A program made the translations under genes and the position numbers. This document shows positions 36,653 to 45,158 of a stretch of DNA of 64,000 nucleotides, one piece after another; within the stretch, counting starts at the first letter, position 1; each line of letters starts with the position of its first letter. Below the pieces are notes generated by a model. It was not told the origin of the DNA, searched no databases, and worked only from the letters and a program-made list of their open reading frames with translations. This stretch comes from Bacteroidota bacterium (lineage in GTDB: Bacteria > Bacteroidota > Bacteroidia > Palsa-965). Where the stretch lies: the NCBI GenBank assembly GCA_016194975.1, contig JACQAM010000016.1, forward strand, positions 1 through 64,000, written 5' to 3'.

Positions 36653-37924
36653 TTATCCTTTTCTCAACGTGAACACCGTGATCTCCGGCCAGATTCCTAC
36701 GCGCGCCGGCATTGCGAGAAATCCGAATCCGCGATTCACATAAAGATATTTTCCGTTCGTAGAATACAACCCGGCCCAGTGCGGATATTTGTATTGTATG
36801 GGACTCCATTTCAACCAGGGAATTTCTACACCGAATTGCGCTCCGTGCGTGTGGCCCGATAGCGTGAGGTGAACGTGCGTGGGATGTTTCCAAACAATTT
36901 TATCGAAGTGCGAAGGATCGTGCGATAGAAGAATTTTAAAAGCATCAGCCGGAACATTTTCCAGCGCCTTATCCAGGTCTCCTTTTTTTGTGAATCCCCC
37001 GGCGCCCCAGTTCTCCACGCCGAGAATGAAAAGTTTTTGCCCGTCTTTTTCTATGTAAACATTTTCATTGCGCAGTAATTTGAATCCGAGTTGCGCATGT
37101 TTGCTGTAAAGTTCCTGCATGTTCGCTTCCTTCGCCACATCAGAATCCCAGTGAACGTAATCGGCGTAATCGTGATTTCCAAGAATGGAAATTTGTCCGT
37201 ATGGTGCGCGGAGTTTTGAAAATTCATTCATCCACCCGTTCATTTCGAACGCCACATTATTCACGAGATCGCCGGTAAAAACAAAAAGATCGGAACGTTC
37301 GTCGTTCGCCATCTGTACCGCACGCACAATTTCTGCACGATCAGAAACCGGATCAAAACTTCCGACGTGAATATCGCTGATCTGTGTAATGGTGAATCCA
37401 TCAAACGCTTCGGGCAGATCAGGAAAGAAAAGTTTTTCCCTGCGCAAACGGTAATTGAATTTCCCGATGGTCATGCCGTGCAGAATTCCGAGAAACGGTA
37501 TCGCCGCAACAGCAAGGCCAATGGTGCTCACGAATTTTCTGCGGCTTTCATAGATCGCAATTTTATCGCCCGGCAAAAAAAGATTCCGGAAATAAACGAC
37601 AATGCTTCGGAGCAAACGATACACATCTTCGCCCAGAAGAAAAAAAACAAAAACAAGTTTCGGAATGAAGAACAATACCCATGTTACAATGAACGCCATC
37701 GCCGGCCGGGGAATCAGTTTATCAAACGTCACTAAAAAATAAAGTAAAAAGAACCAGAGATAAAGAGAACCGCTCACTATCCAGTAACTCCAGTGAATTA
37801 TTTTCCGCGTGCGCGCAGTGTAGCCCGTCGTCAATGTGCGGACTCCCGAAAAAACATAGAAGTCGATCAGCAACAGGAAAGCGAGAAAAAAAATAATAGC
37901 GGTAAAACCCGGAATACGATGCAT
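36653..37924 (-). CDS. Membrane-bound calcineurin-like metallophosphoesterase
   Basis: 423 residues. Four transmembrane helices in the first 165 residues are followed by a metallophosphoesterase domain with every metal motif: ISDIHVGSFD, FTGDLVN, GNHDYAD, LSHDP and SGHTHGAQFG. This is the YkuE/YaeI-like family, which acts on membrane or lipid phosphoesters in some bacteria; the substrate here is unknown. A TAATTTTG -7-like element is at 37930-37937. Its 3' end lies 45 bp from the HEPN start and may be the source of the remnant at 35773. Confidence 0.88.
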   Translation of the reverse strand: MHRIPGFTAIIFFLAFLLLIDFYVFSGVRTLTTGYTARTRKIIHWSYWIVSGSLYLWFFLLYFLVTFDKLIPRPAMAFIVTWVLFFIPKLVFVFFLLGEDVYRLLRSIVVYFRNLFLPGDKIAIYESRRKFVSTIGLAVAAIPFLGILHGMTIGKFNYRLRREKLFFPDLPEAFDGFTITQISDIHVGSFDPVSDRAEIVRAVQMANDERSDLFVFTGDLVNNVAFEMNGWMNEFSKLRAPYGQISILGNHDYADYVHWDSDVAKEANMQELYSKHAQLGFKLLRNENVYIEKDGQKLFILGVENWGAGGFTKKGDLDKALENVPADAFKILLSHDPSHFDKIVWKHPTHVHLTLSGHTHGAQFGVEIPWLKWSPIQYKYPHWAGLYSTNGKYLYVNRGFGFLAMPARVGIWPEITVFTLRKG

Positions 37925-37929
37925 TGCTG

Positions 37930-37937
37930 CAAAATTA
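37930..37937 (-). promoter_or_regulatory. -7 element for metallophosphoesterase gene
   Basis: Minus-strand TAATTTTG fits TAnnTTTG and ends six bases before the ATG at 37924. Confidence 0.45.
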
Positions 37938-38034
37938 CAATAGAGTAGTCGGATGAGAGGCGATAATTATTTTAAACTTTCTTAAAGGGTGCTGATTACT
38001 GTTTGCTGTTTACTGCCTACTGCTTACTTTTTTC

Positions 38035-38042
38035 TACCTTTC
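38035..38042 (+). promoter_or_regulatory. -7 element for propeller-SpoIIE gene
   Basis: TACCTTTC lies seven bases before GTG 38049, implying an almost leaderless transcript and ruling out the open-frame start at 37989. Confidence 0.45.
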
Positions 38043-38048
38043 TCCTCT

Positions 38049-41000
38049 GTGAAACGCGCCGCGACACTATTGCTTTTTTTATTTTTTTGTCTTCATCTTT
38101 CTTCACAGGACAAAGGGCTTTTCCGCCATTACACCATTGAAGACGGACTTTCACAGAATTCGGTTTTCGGAATCGTGCAGGATAAACAGGGATTCATGTG
38201 GATGGGAACGCTGGATGGTGTTTCGCGTTTCGATGGAAATCATTTTACAATTTTTCGTCCCGATCCCAACGACAGTAATTCCATTTCGCACAATTCGGCA
38301 CGCGCCATGCTCGCCGATCGTGAGGGAAATATATGGGCGGGAACAAAGAACGGCCTCAATGAATATGATCCGGCAAAAGGGAAATTCAAACATTATTTTA
38401 AAAGTACAAATGGGCTCGCCGGCAATAATATTCTCGCTCTTGCGCAGGACAGCAGTGGTAATATCTGGATCGGAACTTTTAAAGAAGGAATTTCTGTTCT
38501 CGATCCGCGTACCGGAAAATTCACCAATTACCGGCACGATGAAAAAAATAAAAATTCTCTTTGTGGGAATGATGTACGCGGCATCTGCTGTGCGCCCAAT
38601 GGGCATTTGTGGATAGCCACATGGTCGAACGGTGTTTGTGATTTTGATCCGAAGAAAAAATCATTCACTTCTTACAGTGATCACGAAGGAGATCTGCGTT
38701 TGAATTCTCCGAACAGCCGTGGCGCTATATGTGTCGATAGAAAAGGAAGAGTGTGGATAGGAACCTGGGGAAGAGGAATCGATCTGTTCGATCCGTCAAC
38801 AGGAAAAATGCAATATGAATACGATTCAACGGGCCCTGTTGCAGGAATTTTTTCCGGGATGGTGTGGTCGATTCACGAAGATCACAAAGGAAATATCTGG
38901 ATCGCTACAGCTGAAAACGGATTGTATGAAGTAGATCCTTCCACATGGACATGGAGAAATTTCAGGAATGATCCGAATGATCCGTGGACGATCAATGACA
39001 ATAATGTGTGGAGTGTTACGGAAGATAAAGGCGGACTCATCTGGACCGGAGGATGGCAGGGCGGAGTGAATGTTTATGATTCAAAACTCGAACGATTCGG
39101 ATTGATGAAAATGGATCCGAAAAACAATAATAGTCTTCCCGCAAATACGATTTGGTCATTTTGTTCTGACGGCGCTTCAGGATTATGGATCGGAACTTCT
39201 GCCGGCCCGGTTCATTATGAAACAGCGACAAAATTTTTTGAGCCACCACCACTTGATGATGCCATTGATCATACCAAAACTATCGGCGCGCCGAGTAATC
39301 GATCGAATATCCAGGGAATGTGCCGCGATCATTCCGGGAAAATCTGGATGGGAACTGCAGGAACCGGAGTGCATTGTTATGATCCTGTAACAAAAACATA
39401 CCAGCACTGGGAACCTGCGTCGGGCGCTCCGAATAATCTCAACGCAAGTACGGTCACCGATATTTTTTGTGATGATAATGGAACGGTATGGATTGCGGCT
39501 GGCTACGGAGATTTTCAGAAGTACGATCCTTCCATTGACGGTTTCATCAATATCCCATTCGAAAAATCAGACAGCATTTCTCCCAGCAACTGCGTTATAG
39601 GAATTGCACAGAGCGGCCCGCATCATCTTGTTATCGGACTTACCGGCGGGCAGGTTTTCGATCTCGACACAAAAACAAATAAATATTCGCTCATCTGGAA
39701 AAACCCGAATGAGATCGGGATCTCTACAATTTACATTGACAAACTCGGCATCCTGTGGATCGGTACTGCCGGTTCAGGATTGGTTTACAAAGCGGGAAAT
39801 AAAATTGTGACCGTTACCGAGAATGACGGATTGCCGAACAATGTGATCAACGGAATTGCAGAAGGTGATCACGGCGAAATTTGGATGAGTACCAATCGTG
39901 GTATCTGTTGTTTCGATCCTGCGCAGAGAAGTGTGCGTACGTTTTCAACCGATGACGGATTGCAGGGAAATGAATTCAACCAGAATGCGGTTTTCAAATC
40001 AGGCGACGGAAGAATATGGTTCGGCGGTGTGAATGGGATGAATATTTTTTATCCGAAAGATATTTTACCGAATCAAACGCCGGCACCTGCATTCATCACC
40101 GGGTTTTCTGTACTGAATAAAAAATATCCATTGACACAGGACATTCTTTTCACCAGTGATATTTCACTTACTTATCTCGATTATTTTTTCTCCTTCGATT
40201 TTGCCGGACTCGAATTCACCAATCCGAAAAAAAATCAGTTCAAATACATGATGGAAGGATTCGATGCCGATTGGGTGGACGCCGGAACAAGAAGATTTGT
40301 TACGTACACTAATCTTGATCCGGGCGAATACACGTTCCGCGTGCGCGCGTCGAACAACGATGGTTACTGGGGTGGAAAAGAAGCGGTGATACACATTACG
40401 ATCTCGCCTCCGTTCTGGAGAACAAAATGGTTTTATACGTTGTGCATTCTTTCTCTCATTCTCGGCGTGTGGCTTTTCATAAGGAGAAGAGAACGCATTC
40501 TCAGGAAGGAAAAAGAAGTTCTCGAGGAGAAAGTGAGTGAACGTACATTTGAGCTGCAGGAAGAAAAAGAAAAAGTTACGGCCGCACATAAAGACATTCG
40601 TGACAGCATCAATTATGCGCAGCGCATACAGTACGCGTTGCTCGCGCATGAAGAGCTACTGAAAAATAATCTGGCAGAAAGTTTTATTCTCTTTAAACCG
40701 AAAGATATTGTGAGCGGCGATTTTTACTGGGCTACTCTGCAGGGAGAAAAATTTTATTTGGCTATTTGTGATTCCACAGGCCACGGCGTACCCGGCGCCT
40801 TCATGTCGCTGCTGAATATTTCTTATCTCAACGAAGCCATCATTGAAAAGAAAATGAATGAACCCGGAAAAATTTTCGATCATGTGCGCTCGCGGCTTAT
40901 AGAAAATATTTCACAGGATGGGGGGAAAGACGGAATGGATGCAGTGTTGCTTTGCATCGACAGAAAAAATAATTCCATCACGTATGCGGCTGCGCACAAT

Positions 41001-41330
41001 GCGCCTGTGATCGTGCGTGGACAAGAGATCATTGTTTGTGAAACCGATAAAATGCCGGTGGGCAAAGGAGAAAAAGAGATTCCGTTCGCCACGCGCAAAC
41101 TTGAATTGCAAAAAGGAGATGCGCTGTATCTCTACACCGATGGATTCGCCGATCAGTTCGGCGGGCCGCTCGGGAAAAAATTCAAAGAAGCAAACCTGAA
41201 AAAATTATTGCAGCATATTTCTTCATTGCCCGTAGCAGAGCAGAAACAAAAAATGGAAGAAGAATTTGAAAACTGGAAAAAAGATCTCGAACAGGTGGAT
41301 GATGTGCTGGTGGCGGGGATCAGAGTTTAA
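38049..41330 (+). CDS. Reg_prop beta-propeller / Y_Y_Y sensor with SpoIIE phosphatase
   Basis: 1093 residues from a GTG start. Signal peptide (TLLLFLFFCLHLSSQ), then two seven-bladed propellers built of Reg_prop repeats (begins HYTIEDGLSQNSVFGIVQD; blade ends like GNIWIGT occur about a dozen times), a Y_Y_Y immunoglobulin-like domain (about residues 695-770), one transmembrane helix (FYTLCILSLILGVWLFI), a coiled coil, linker DSINYAQRIQYALL and a SpoIIE domain with IVSGDFYWA, DSTGHGVPGAFMS and YTDGFADQFGGP. The sensor half is that of hybrid two-component sensors that detect periplasmic ligands, here coupled to a PP2C phosphatase. Confidence 0.9.
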   Translation: MKRAATLLLFLFFCLHLSSQDKGLFRHYTIEDGLSQNSVFGIVQDKQGFMWMGTLDGVSRFDGNHFTIFRPDPNDSNSISHNSARAMLADREGNIWAGTKNGLNEYDPAKGKFKHYFKSTNGLAGNNILALAQDSSGNIWIGTFKEGISVLDPRTGKFTNYRHDEKNKNSLCGNDVRGICCAPNGHLWIATWSNGVCDFDPKKKSFTSYSDHEGDLRLNSPNSRGAICVDRKGRVWIGTWGRGIDLFDPSTGKMQYEYDSTGPVAGIFSGMVWSIHEDHKGNIWIATAENGLYEVDPSTWTWRNFRNDPNDPWTINDNNVWSVTEDKGGLIWTGGWQGGVNVYDSKLERFGLMKMDPKNNNSLPANTIWSFCSDGASGLWIGTSAGPVHYETATKFFEPPPLDDAIDHTKTIGAPSNRSNIQGMCRDHSGKIWMGTAGTGVHCYDPVTKTYQHWEPASGAPNNLNASTVTDIFCDDNGTVWIAAGYGDFQKYDPSIDGFINIPFEKSDSISPSNCVIGIAQSGPHHLVIGLTGGQVFDLDTKTNKYSLIWKNPNEIGISTIYIDKLGILWIGTAGSGLVYKAGNKIVTVTENDGLPNNVINGIAEGDHGEIWMSTNRGICCFDPAQRSVRTFSTDDGLQGNEFNQNAVFKSGDGRIWFGGVNGMNIFYPKDILPNQTPAPAFITGFSVLNKKYPLTQDILFTSDISLTYLDYFFSFDFAGLEFTNPKKNQFKYMMEGFDADWVDAGTRRFVTYTNLDPGEYTFRVRASNNDGYWGGKEAVIHITISPPFWRTKWFYTLCILSLILGVWLFIRRRERILRKEKEVLEEKVSERTFELQEEKEKVTAAHKDIRDSINYAQRIQYALLAHEELLKNNLAESFILFKPKDIVSGDFYWATLQGEKFYLAICDSTGHGVPGAFMSLLNISYLNEAIIEKKMNEPGKIFDHVRSRLIENISQDGGKDGMDAVLLCIDRKNNSITYAAAHNAPVIVRGQEIIVCETDKMPVGKGEKEIPFATRKLELQKGDALYLYTDGFADQFGGPLGKKFKEANLKKLLQHISSLPVAEQKQKMEEEFENWKKDLEQVDDVLVAGIRV

Positions 41331-41379
41331 ATCAAAAGTTTTCTTGAAGAATGTTTTAGGAGCGGGGTGAGTGTGTAAT

Positions 41380-41893
41380 TCAGGAATTTCTTCGTTTCTG
41401 AATATATAAGTCCATAATAACCTTAATTGAGTTATCTACTTGTAAGTCGATATCTTTTTCAAGTTCCTTTTCGGAAAATTTTATTTTTTCATTCCATGTA
41501 TTAATGTTTGAATAATATTTTTTATGAATTCATTTATTTCTTTTCGCTGATCACCTGTCAAAAGGGTAGTGTTTTTTGAATAGTCATTATCAGCCCGCTC
41601 AATTAAATAAATTAAATCGAAGTGCTCCATTACTTTAGTTACTTGAGGAGAAAGCGAAGAATATACTTTCTTGTCTTTCGTAAATAATTCTATAAAGGCC
41701 AAGGTGTCAACTGGTGTTCCATCAAAAATAATAATGCCATCCTCATTTTCCATGAGTTTAGCAAGCTGATACAATAATGCGGAAAGATTCGCTGCAAGAT
41801 GCTCCTCCCCACGTGTTTTAAAATTAAATTCGACTGGAGCAGCAGTGGAAGTACATTAATTTTTCCGATGAAAAAAAAATTGTCCTTACTCAA
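41380..41893 (-). pseudogene. Frameshifted gene of unknown function
   Basis: On the minus strand one frame reads from about 41852 (FKTRGEEHLAANLSALLYQL, then IIIFDGTPVDTLAF) to a stop at 41481, but just before that stop, at an A6 run near 41525-41530, adding one A opens another frame to a stop at 41380 that ends NSIKVIMDLYIQKRRNS and looks coding. The N-terminus has no good start in frame; a different frame (from 41893) may hold it. I do not recognise the family; a P-loop-kinase-like Asp context (IFDGTPVD) is weak evidence. Low GC and adjacency to the AT-rich block suggest decaying or imported DNA, or a sequencing error. Confidence 0.45.
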
Positions 41894-41973
41894 AAATTGA
41901 AAGATTATTTTTTGAAAATTGTGTTAACGTAAGATTAATTTAATGGGACAAGGTTTTGTTATAAATCAATTTC

Positions 41974-42002
41974 AGTTTACAAAACGTTAACTAGGGCGTA
42001 AT
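41974..42002 (+). promoter_or_regulatory. Putative Pho-box-like triple repeat before TonB receptor
   Basis: AGTTTAC (41974), CGTTAAC (41985) and GCGTAAT (41996) are 7-bp elements with 4-bp spacers, an exact 11-bp period as in PhoB sites. The last ends 45 bp before the ATG. Another GTTAAC/ATTAAT pair with 11-bp spacing is at 41922-41939. Confidence 0.4.
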
Positions 42003-42047
42003 GTTCGTGTCATAGCATAACAAGTAATTCGCATTCAAGACATTTAT

Positions 42048-44915
42048 TTGATGCGCATTTTTTTACAATTTATAATTACCGTGTTTTTTTTCTCGCACAC
42101 AAATTTTTGTTTCTCGCAAACAAACAGTGAAACAGGATCAGTCAGCGGAACAATTTCAGATAAAGTAACTGGAGAATTATTGGGCGGCGCAGTTGTTTTC
42201 ATCGACAGCACTTCTGTTGGGAAAAAAGGAACAAGCTCGGATTTTGATGGAAATTACAAAATTACGGGAATGCCAATTGGAATTTACAAAATCCGATTTT
42301 CTGCGCAGAGTTACAAAACACAATTAATTACCGGCGTTGAAATAAAATCGGGACAAAAAAACATTGTGCTAAATGTTGTGATGGAACCTTCGACTGTTAT
42401 GGATTCGGAAGTTGTCATCAAGGAAATTAGAATTTCCAATACGGAAAGCAGTGTTGCGGCGGAAATGAAAAATGAAGACAAGGCCGTGAGCGTGATTGGC
42501 GGTGCTCAAATTTCAAAATCGCAGGACAGGGATGCAAGTGAAGTTGTGAAAAGAATTCCTGGTGTTACAATTATTGACAATCGTTTTATCATGGTGCGTG
42601 GATTGAGCGAACGATACAATTCCGTTTGGTTGAATGATGCCGGCGCACCGAGTATGGAAACCGACAAACGCGCGTTCTCTTTTGAAATGATTCCAAGTGG
42701 CATGGTAGACCGCATTTTAATTTATAAAACTCCTTCGCCCGAATTGCCAGCCGATTTCGCTGGAGGAATGGTGAAAATTTATACGAAAGCATTTCCGGAA
42801 AAAAATTATCTCAGCGTAAATTATCAAAATTCTTTTCGCGCGGGAACAACGGGAAAAACATTTTATTATAATTTGGGAAGTTCGATGGACAAATTCGGAA
42901 TCGATAACGGTTATAGAAATATGCCGGATGGCTCGCCAGATTATTTCAATCGCAGCAGCGCAACTAATACTCAACAAACATTGGCGTTTCACAACGACTG
43001 GGGAATTTTAAGCAAAGGTGCAATTCCTGATCAGCGATTCAGTTTGATGTATGCTGCACCGATTCATTTGAAAAATGGAATTTTATTTGGAAATACTTTT
43101 GGTGTCAGTTATTCAAATGTTTTTACAACTTATCAAATTCATCGGCAGGACTGGGACTCGCTTACGCAGACAGAAGATTACGCGGACATACAAAGCACAC
43201 AGACGGTGCGCACGAATGCAATTGAAAATTTTTCGATGCTTTTTGGAAACAATAAATTGGAATTTAAAAATTTGATAAATTCTCAAGGGAGAAGTTGGGT
43301 GACACAACGCGTGAGTAATTACCTCGATGGTCCAAGCGAAAAATCGTATGCAGAAGGTTATGAAAACAGATTGATTTATTCTTCACAGTTGGTTGGCGAT
43401 CATAAATCGAAAAATGGAAAGACAGAATATAATTGGACAGCGGGTTTTGGTTACACAGAAAGAAATGCTCCCGACTTGCGCCGCATCACGTACGCGAAAG
43501 CGCGCACAGCAGGTGACTCCATGTACAGTGCGCAAGTGGCACCGATTGTTGATCCGATTCACGGTGGAGGAAGATTTTTCGCGTGGCAAAACGAACGTGT
43601 GTATTCTTTCAATCAAAATTTCCGCCACACTTTTTATATCGGGGGTGATTCTGCAAAAAACAGATTTCATTTTGATGTGAACATTGGAACTTACGCCGAA
43701 TATAAATCGCGGCAATTTATTGCGCGAGTTATCGGCTATACAATCAATCCAAGTCAAACTGCTTATTATTTAAAATTTTTACCGATTGATCAAATTTTTT
43801 CTCCAGAAAATATTGGCGGCACCGGATTTAAAATGGATGAGATTACCAGCGCTTCGGATAAATACACTGCACAGAATTTACAAGTGGCGGAATATACCTC
43901 ATTGAGTTTGCCAATCGGGAAAAAAATAAAAATCGTGGGGGGAACGCGCTACGAGTTCAATCAACAGGCGCTTCAGAGTTTTGTAAATCAAGACAGCATC
44001 AATCCGAAAATCACAACGAAATTTCTGTTGCCATCTGTCAATGCAACTTACAACTTCAATGAAAAAACATTGATCCGTTTGGCTTACGGAAAATCCTTGA
44101 ACCGACCTGAGTTTCGGGAATGGTCTCCATTTTATTTTTACGATTTCGATTTTCTTGCAGGAACTTATGGCTCGCTTTATCCAACCGTTCTTGCGCCGCA
44201 AGGACAAGTTTTAAAAGTTGCGCAAGTTGATAATTACGACGCACGTTTTGAATTTTATCCCGGGCTTGCCGATTATATTCAGTTCGGAGTTTTTTACAAA
44301 TCATTGAAAGATCCTATTCAACAAGTGATTTTGAATTCGGGCGGAAGTGACAGTCGCGCGTTTTCATTTATCAATGCTGATTATGCGTTTACAGAGGGAA
44401 TTGAATTTGACATGCGGAAAAATCTTGCTGTGTTCGATACTATTTTTCAAACGCAAACATTTGGAAATTTTAATGTTGTTGCAAATTTCTCATTGATAAA
44501 AAGTCGACTTTATATAAGTGGTATTCAAAATCAGGCGGCTTCAAATCCGTTGCAGGGACAATCTCCTTATGTGGTGAATGGTGGAATTTATTATCAGAAT
44601 GATTCGATCGGATTTCAAGCTTCCCTTTTATATAATGTTTTCGGGCCGCGCCTTTTTTTGGTTGGCGCGCTTAACTATGCAAACATTGGCGAACTTCCCC
44701 GACAATCGCTTGACATTTCTGTTTCTCAAAAAATCTGGAAATGTTTTTCCCTGACTTTCGGAATTCAGAATATTTTGGATCAGCATGTCCGAATGGTTCA
44801 AGACACCAATAGAAATGGAAAATTTGAAAAGAATGGAATGGATGAGGAAATAATGGGATATAAATTGGGAAGATATTTTACAGCAGGAATAAAAGTGAAT
44901 TTAACTGGAAAATAA
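42048..44915 (+). CDS. TonB-dependent receptor with carboxypeptidase-like N-terminal domain
   Basis: 955 residues. Signal peptide, then a CarboxypepD_reg-like domain (about residues 30-115: GSVSGTISDKVTGELLGGAVVFI), plug domain (about 135-240, GVTIIDNRFIMVRGLSERYNSVWLND) and a 22-strand outer-membrane barrel ending in a terminal aromatic-rich strand (YFTAGIKVNLTGK). No TonB-box can be assigned with certainty. It should import a large or scarce substrate across the outer membrane; the Pho-box-like site upstream and the neighbouring genes suggest a phosphorus-containing one, which is inference. There is no SusD partner, which argues against a polysaccharide system. Confidence 0.92.
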   Translation: MMRIFLQFIITVFFFSHTNFCFSQTNSETGSVSGTISDKVTGELLGGAVVFIDSTSVGKKGTSSDFDGNYKITGMPIGIYKIRFSAQSYKTQLITGVEIKSGQKNIVLNVVMEPSTVMDSEVVIKEIRISNTESSVAAEMKNEDKAVSVIGGAQISKSQDRDASEVVKRIPGVTIIDNRFIMVRGLSERYNSVWLNDAGAPSMETDKRAFSFEMIPSGMVDRILIYKTPSPELPADFAGGMVKIYTKAFPEKNYLSVNYQNSFRAGTTGKTFYYNLGSSMDKFGIDNGYRNMPDGSPDYFNRSSATNTQQTLAFHNDWGILSKGAIPDQRFSLMYAAPIHLKNGILFGNTFGVSYSNVFTTYQIHRQDWDSLTQTEDYADIQSTQTVRTNAIENFSMLFGNNKLEFKNLINSQGRSWVTQRVSNYLDGPSEKSYAEGYENRLIYSSQLVGDHKSKNGKTEYNWTAGFGYTERNAPDLRRITYAKARTAGDSMYSAQVAPIVDPIHGGGRFFAWQNERVYSFNQNFRHTFYIGGDSAKNRFHFDVNIGTYAEYKSRQFIARVIGYTINPSQTAYYLKFLPIDQIFSPENIGGTGFKMDEITSASDKYTAQNLQVAEYTSLSLPIGKKIKIVGGTRYEFNQQALQSFVNQDSINPKITTKFLLPSVNATYNFNEKTLIRLAYGKSLNRPEFREWSPFYFYDFDFLAGTYGSLYPTVLAPQGQVLKVAQVDNYDARFEFYPGLADYIQFGVFYKSLKDPIQQVILNSGGSDSRAFSFINADYAFTEGIEFDMRKNLAVFDTIFQTQTFGNFNVVANFSLIKSRLYISGIQNQAASNPLQGQSPYVVNGGIYYQNDSIGFQASLLYNVFGPRLFLVGALNYANIGELPRQSLDISVSQKIWKCFSLTFGIQNILDQHVRMVQDTNRNGKFEKNGMDEEIMGYKLGRYFTAGIKVNLTGK

Positions 44916-44960
44916 TTCCATCCATTTTTCTTGACCTGTTTTTTTCGCGGAAATAATTTA

Positions 44961-44989
44961 TTTACAATTCTCGTCAACACTTTACAAAC
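44961..44989 (+). promoter_or_regulatory. Putative Pho-box-like triple repeat before T9SS exoprotein
   Basis: TTTACAA (44961), CGTCAAC (44972) and TACAAAC (44983) repeat at exactly 11 bp in the gap 44916-45158. TTTACAA is the complement of the TTGTAAA unit seen in the site at 52631. Confidence 0.4.
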
Positions 44990-45158
44990 TCCAATCATTT
45001 TAGCGTTGATAGAATAATGCAGGCGCAAAGACGTGATAATACTGCGTGGATACATTTGCCTGAATAAAAAAATTTATATGCTTTTTTTATTTCATCAACC
45101 CAATTCAATTTCAAAACAATCACGCCGAAACTAAGCATCGGCAAAAAATCAAAAACAA

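Noticed and set aside
37989-38048. Upstream start of the propeller-SpoIIE gene
   Set aside because: It would place the start before the -7 element and add hydrophobic sequence read from an intergenic simple repeat; GTG 38049 gives a normal signal peptide.
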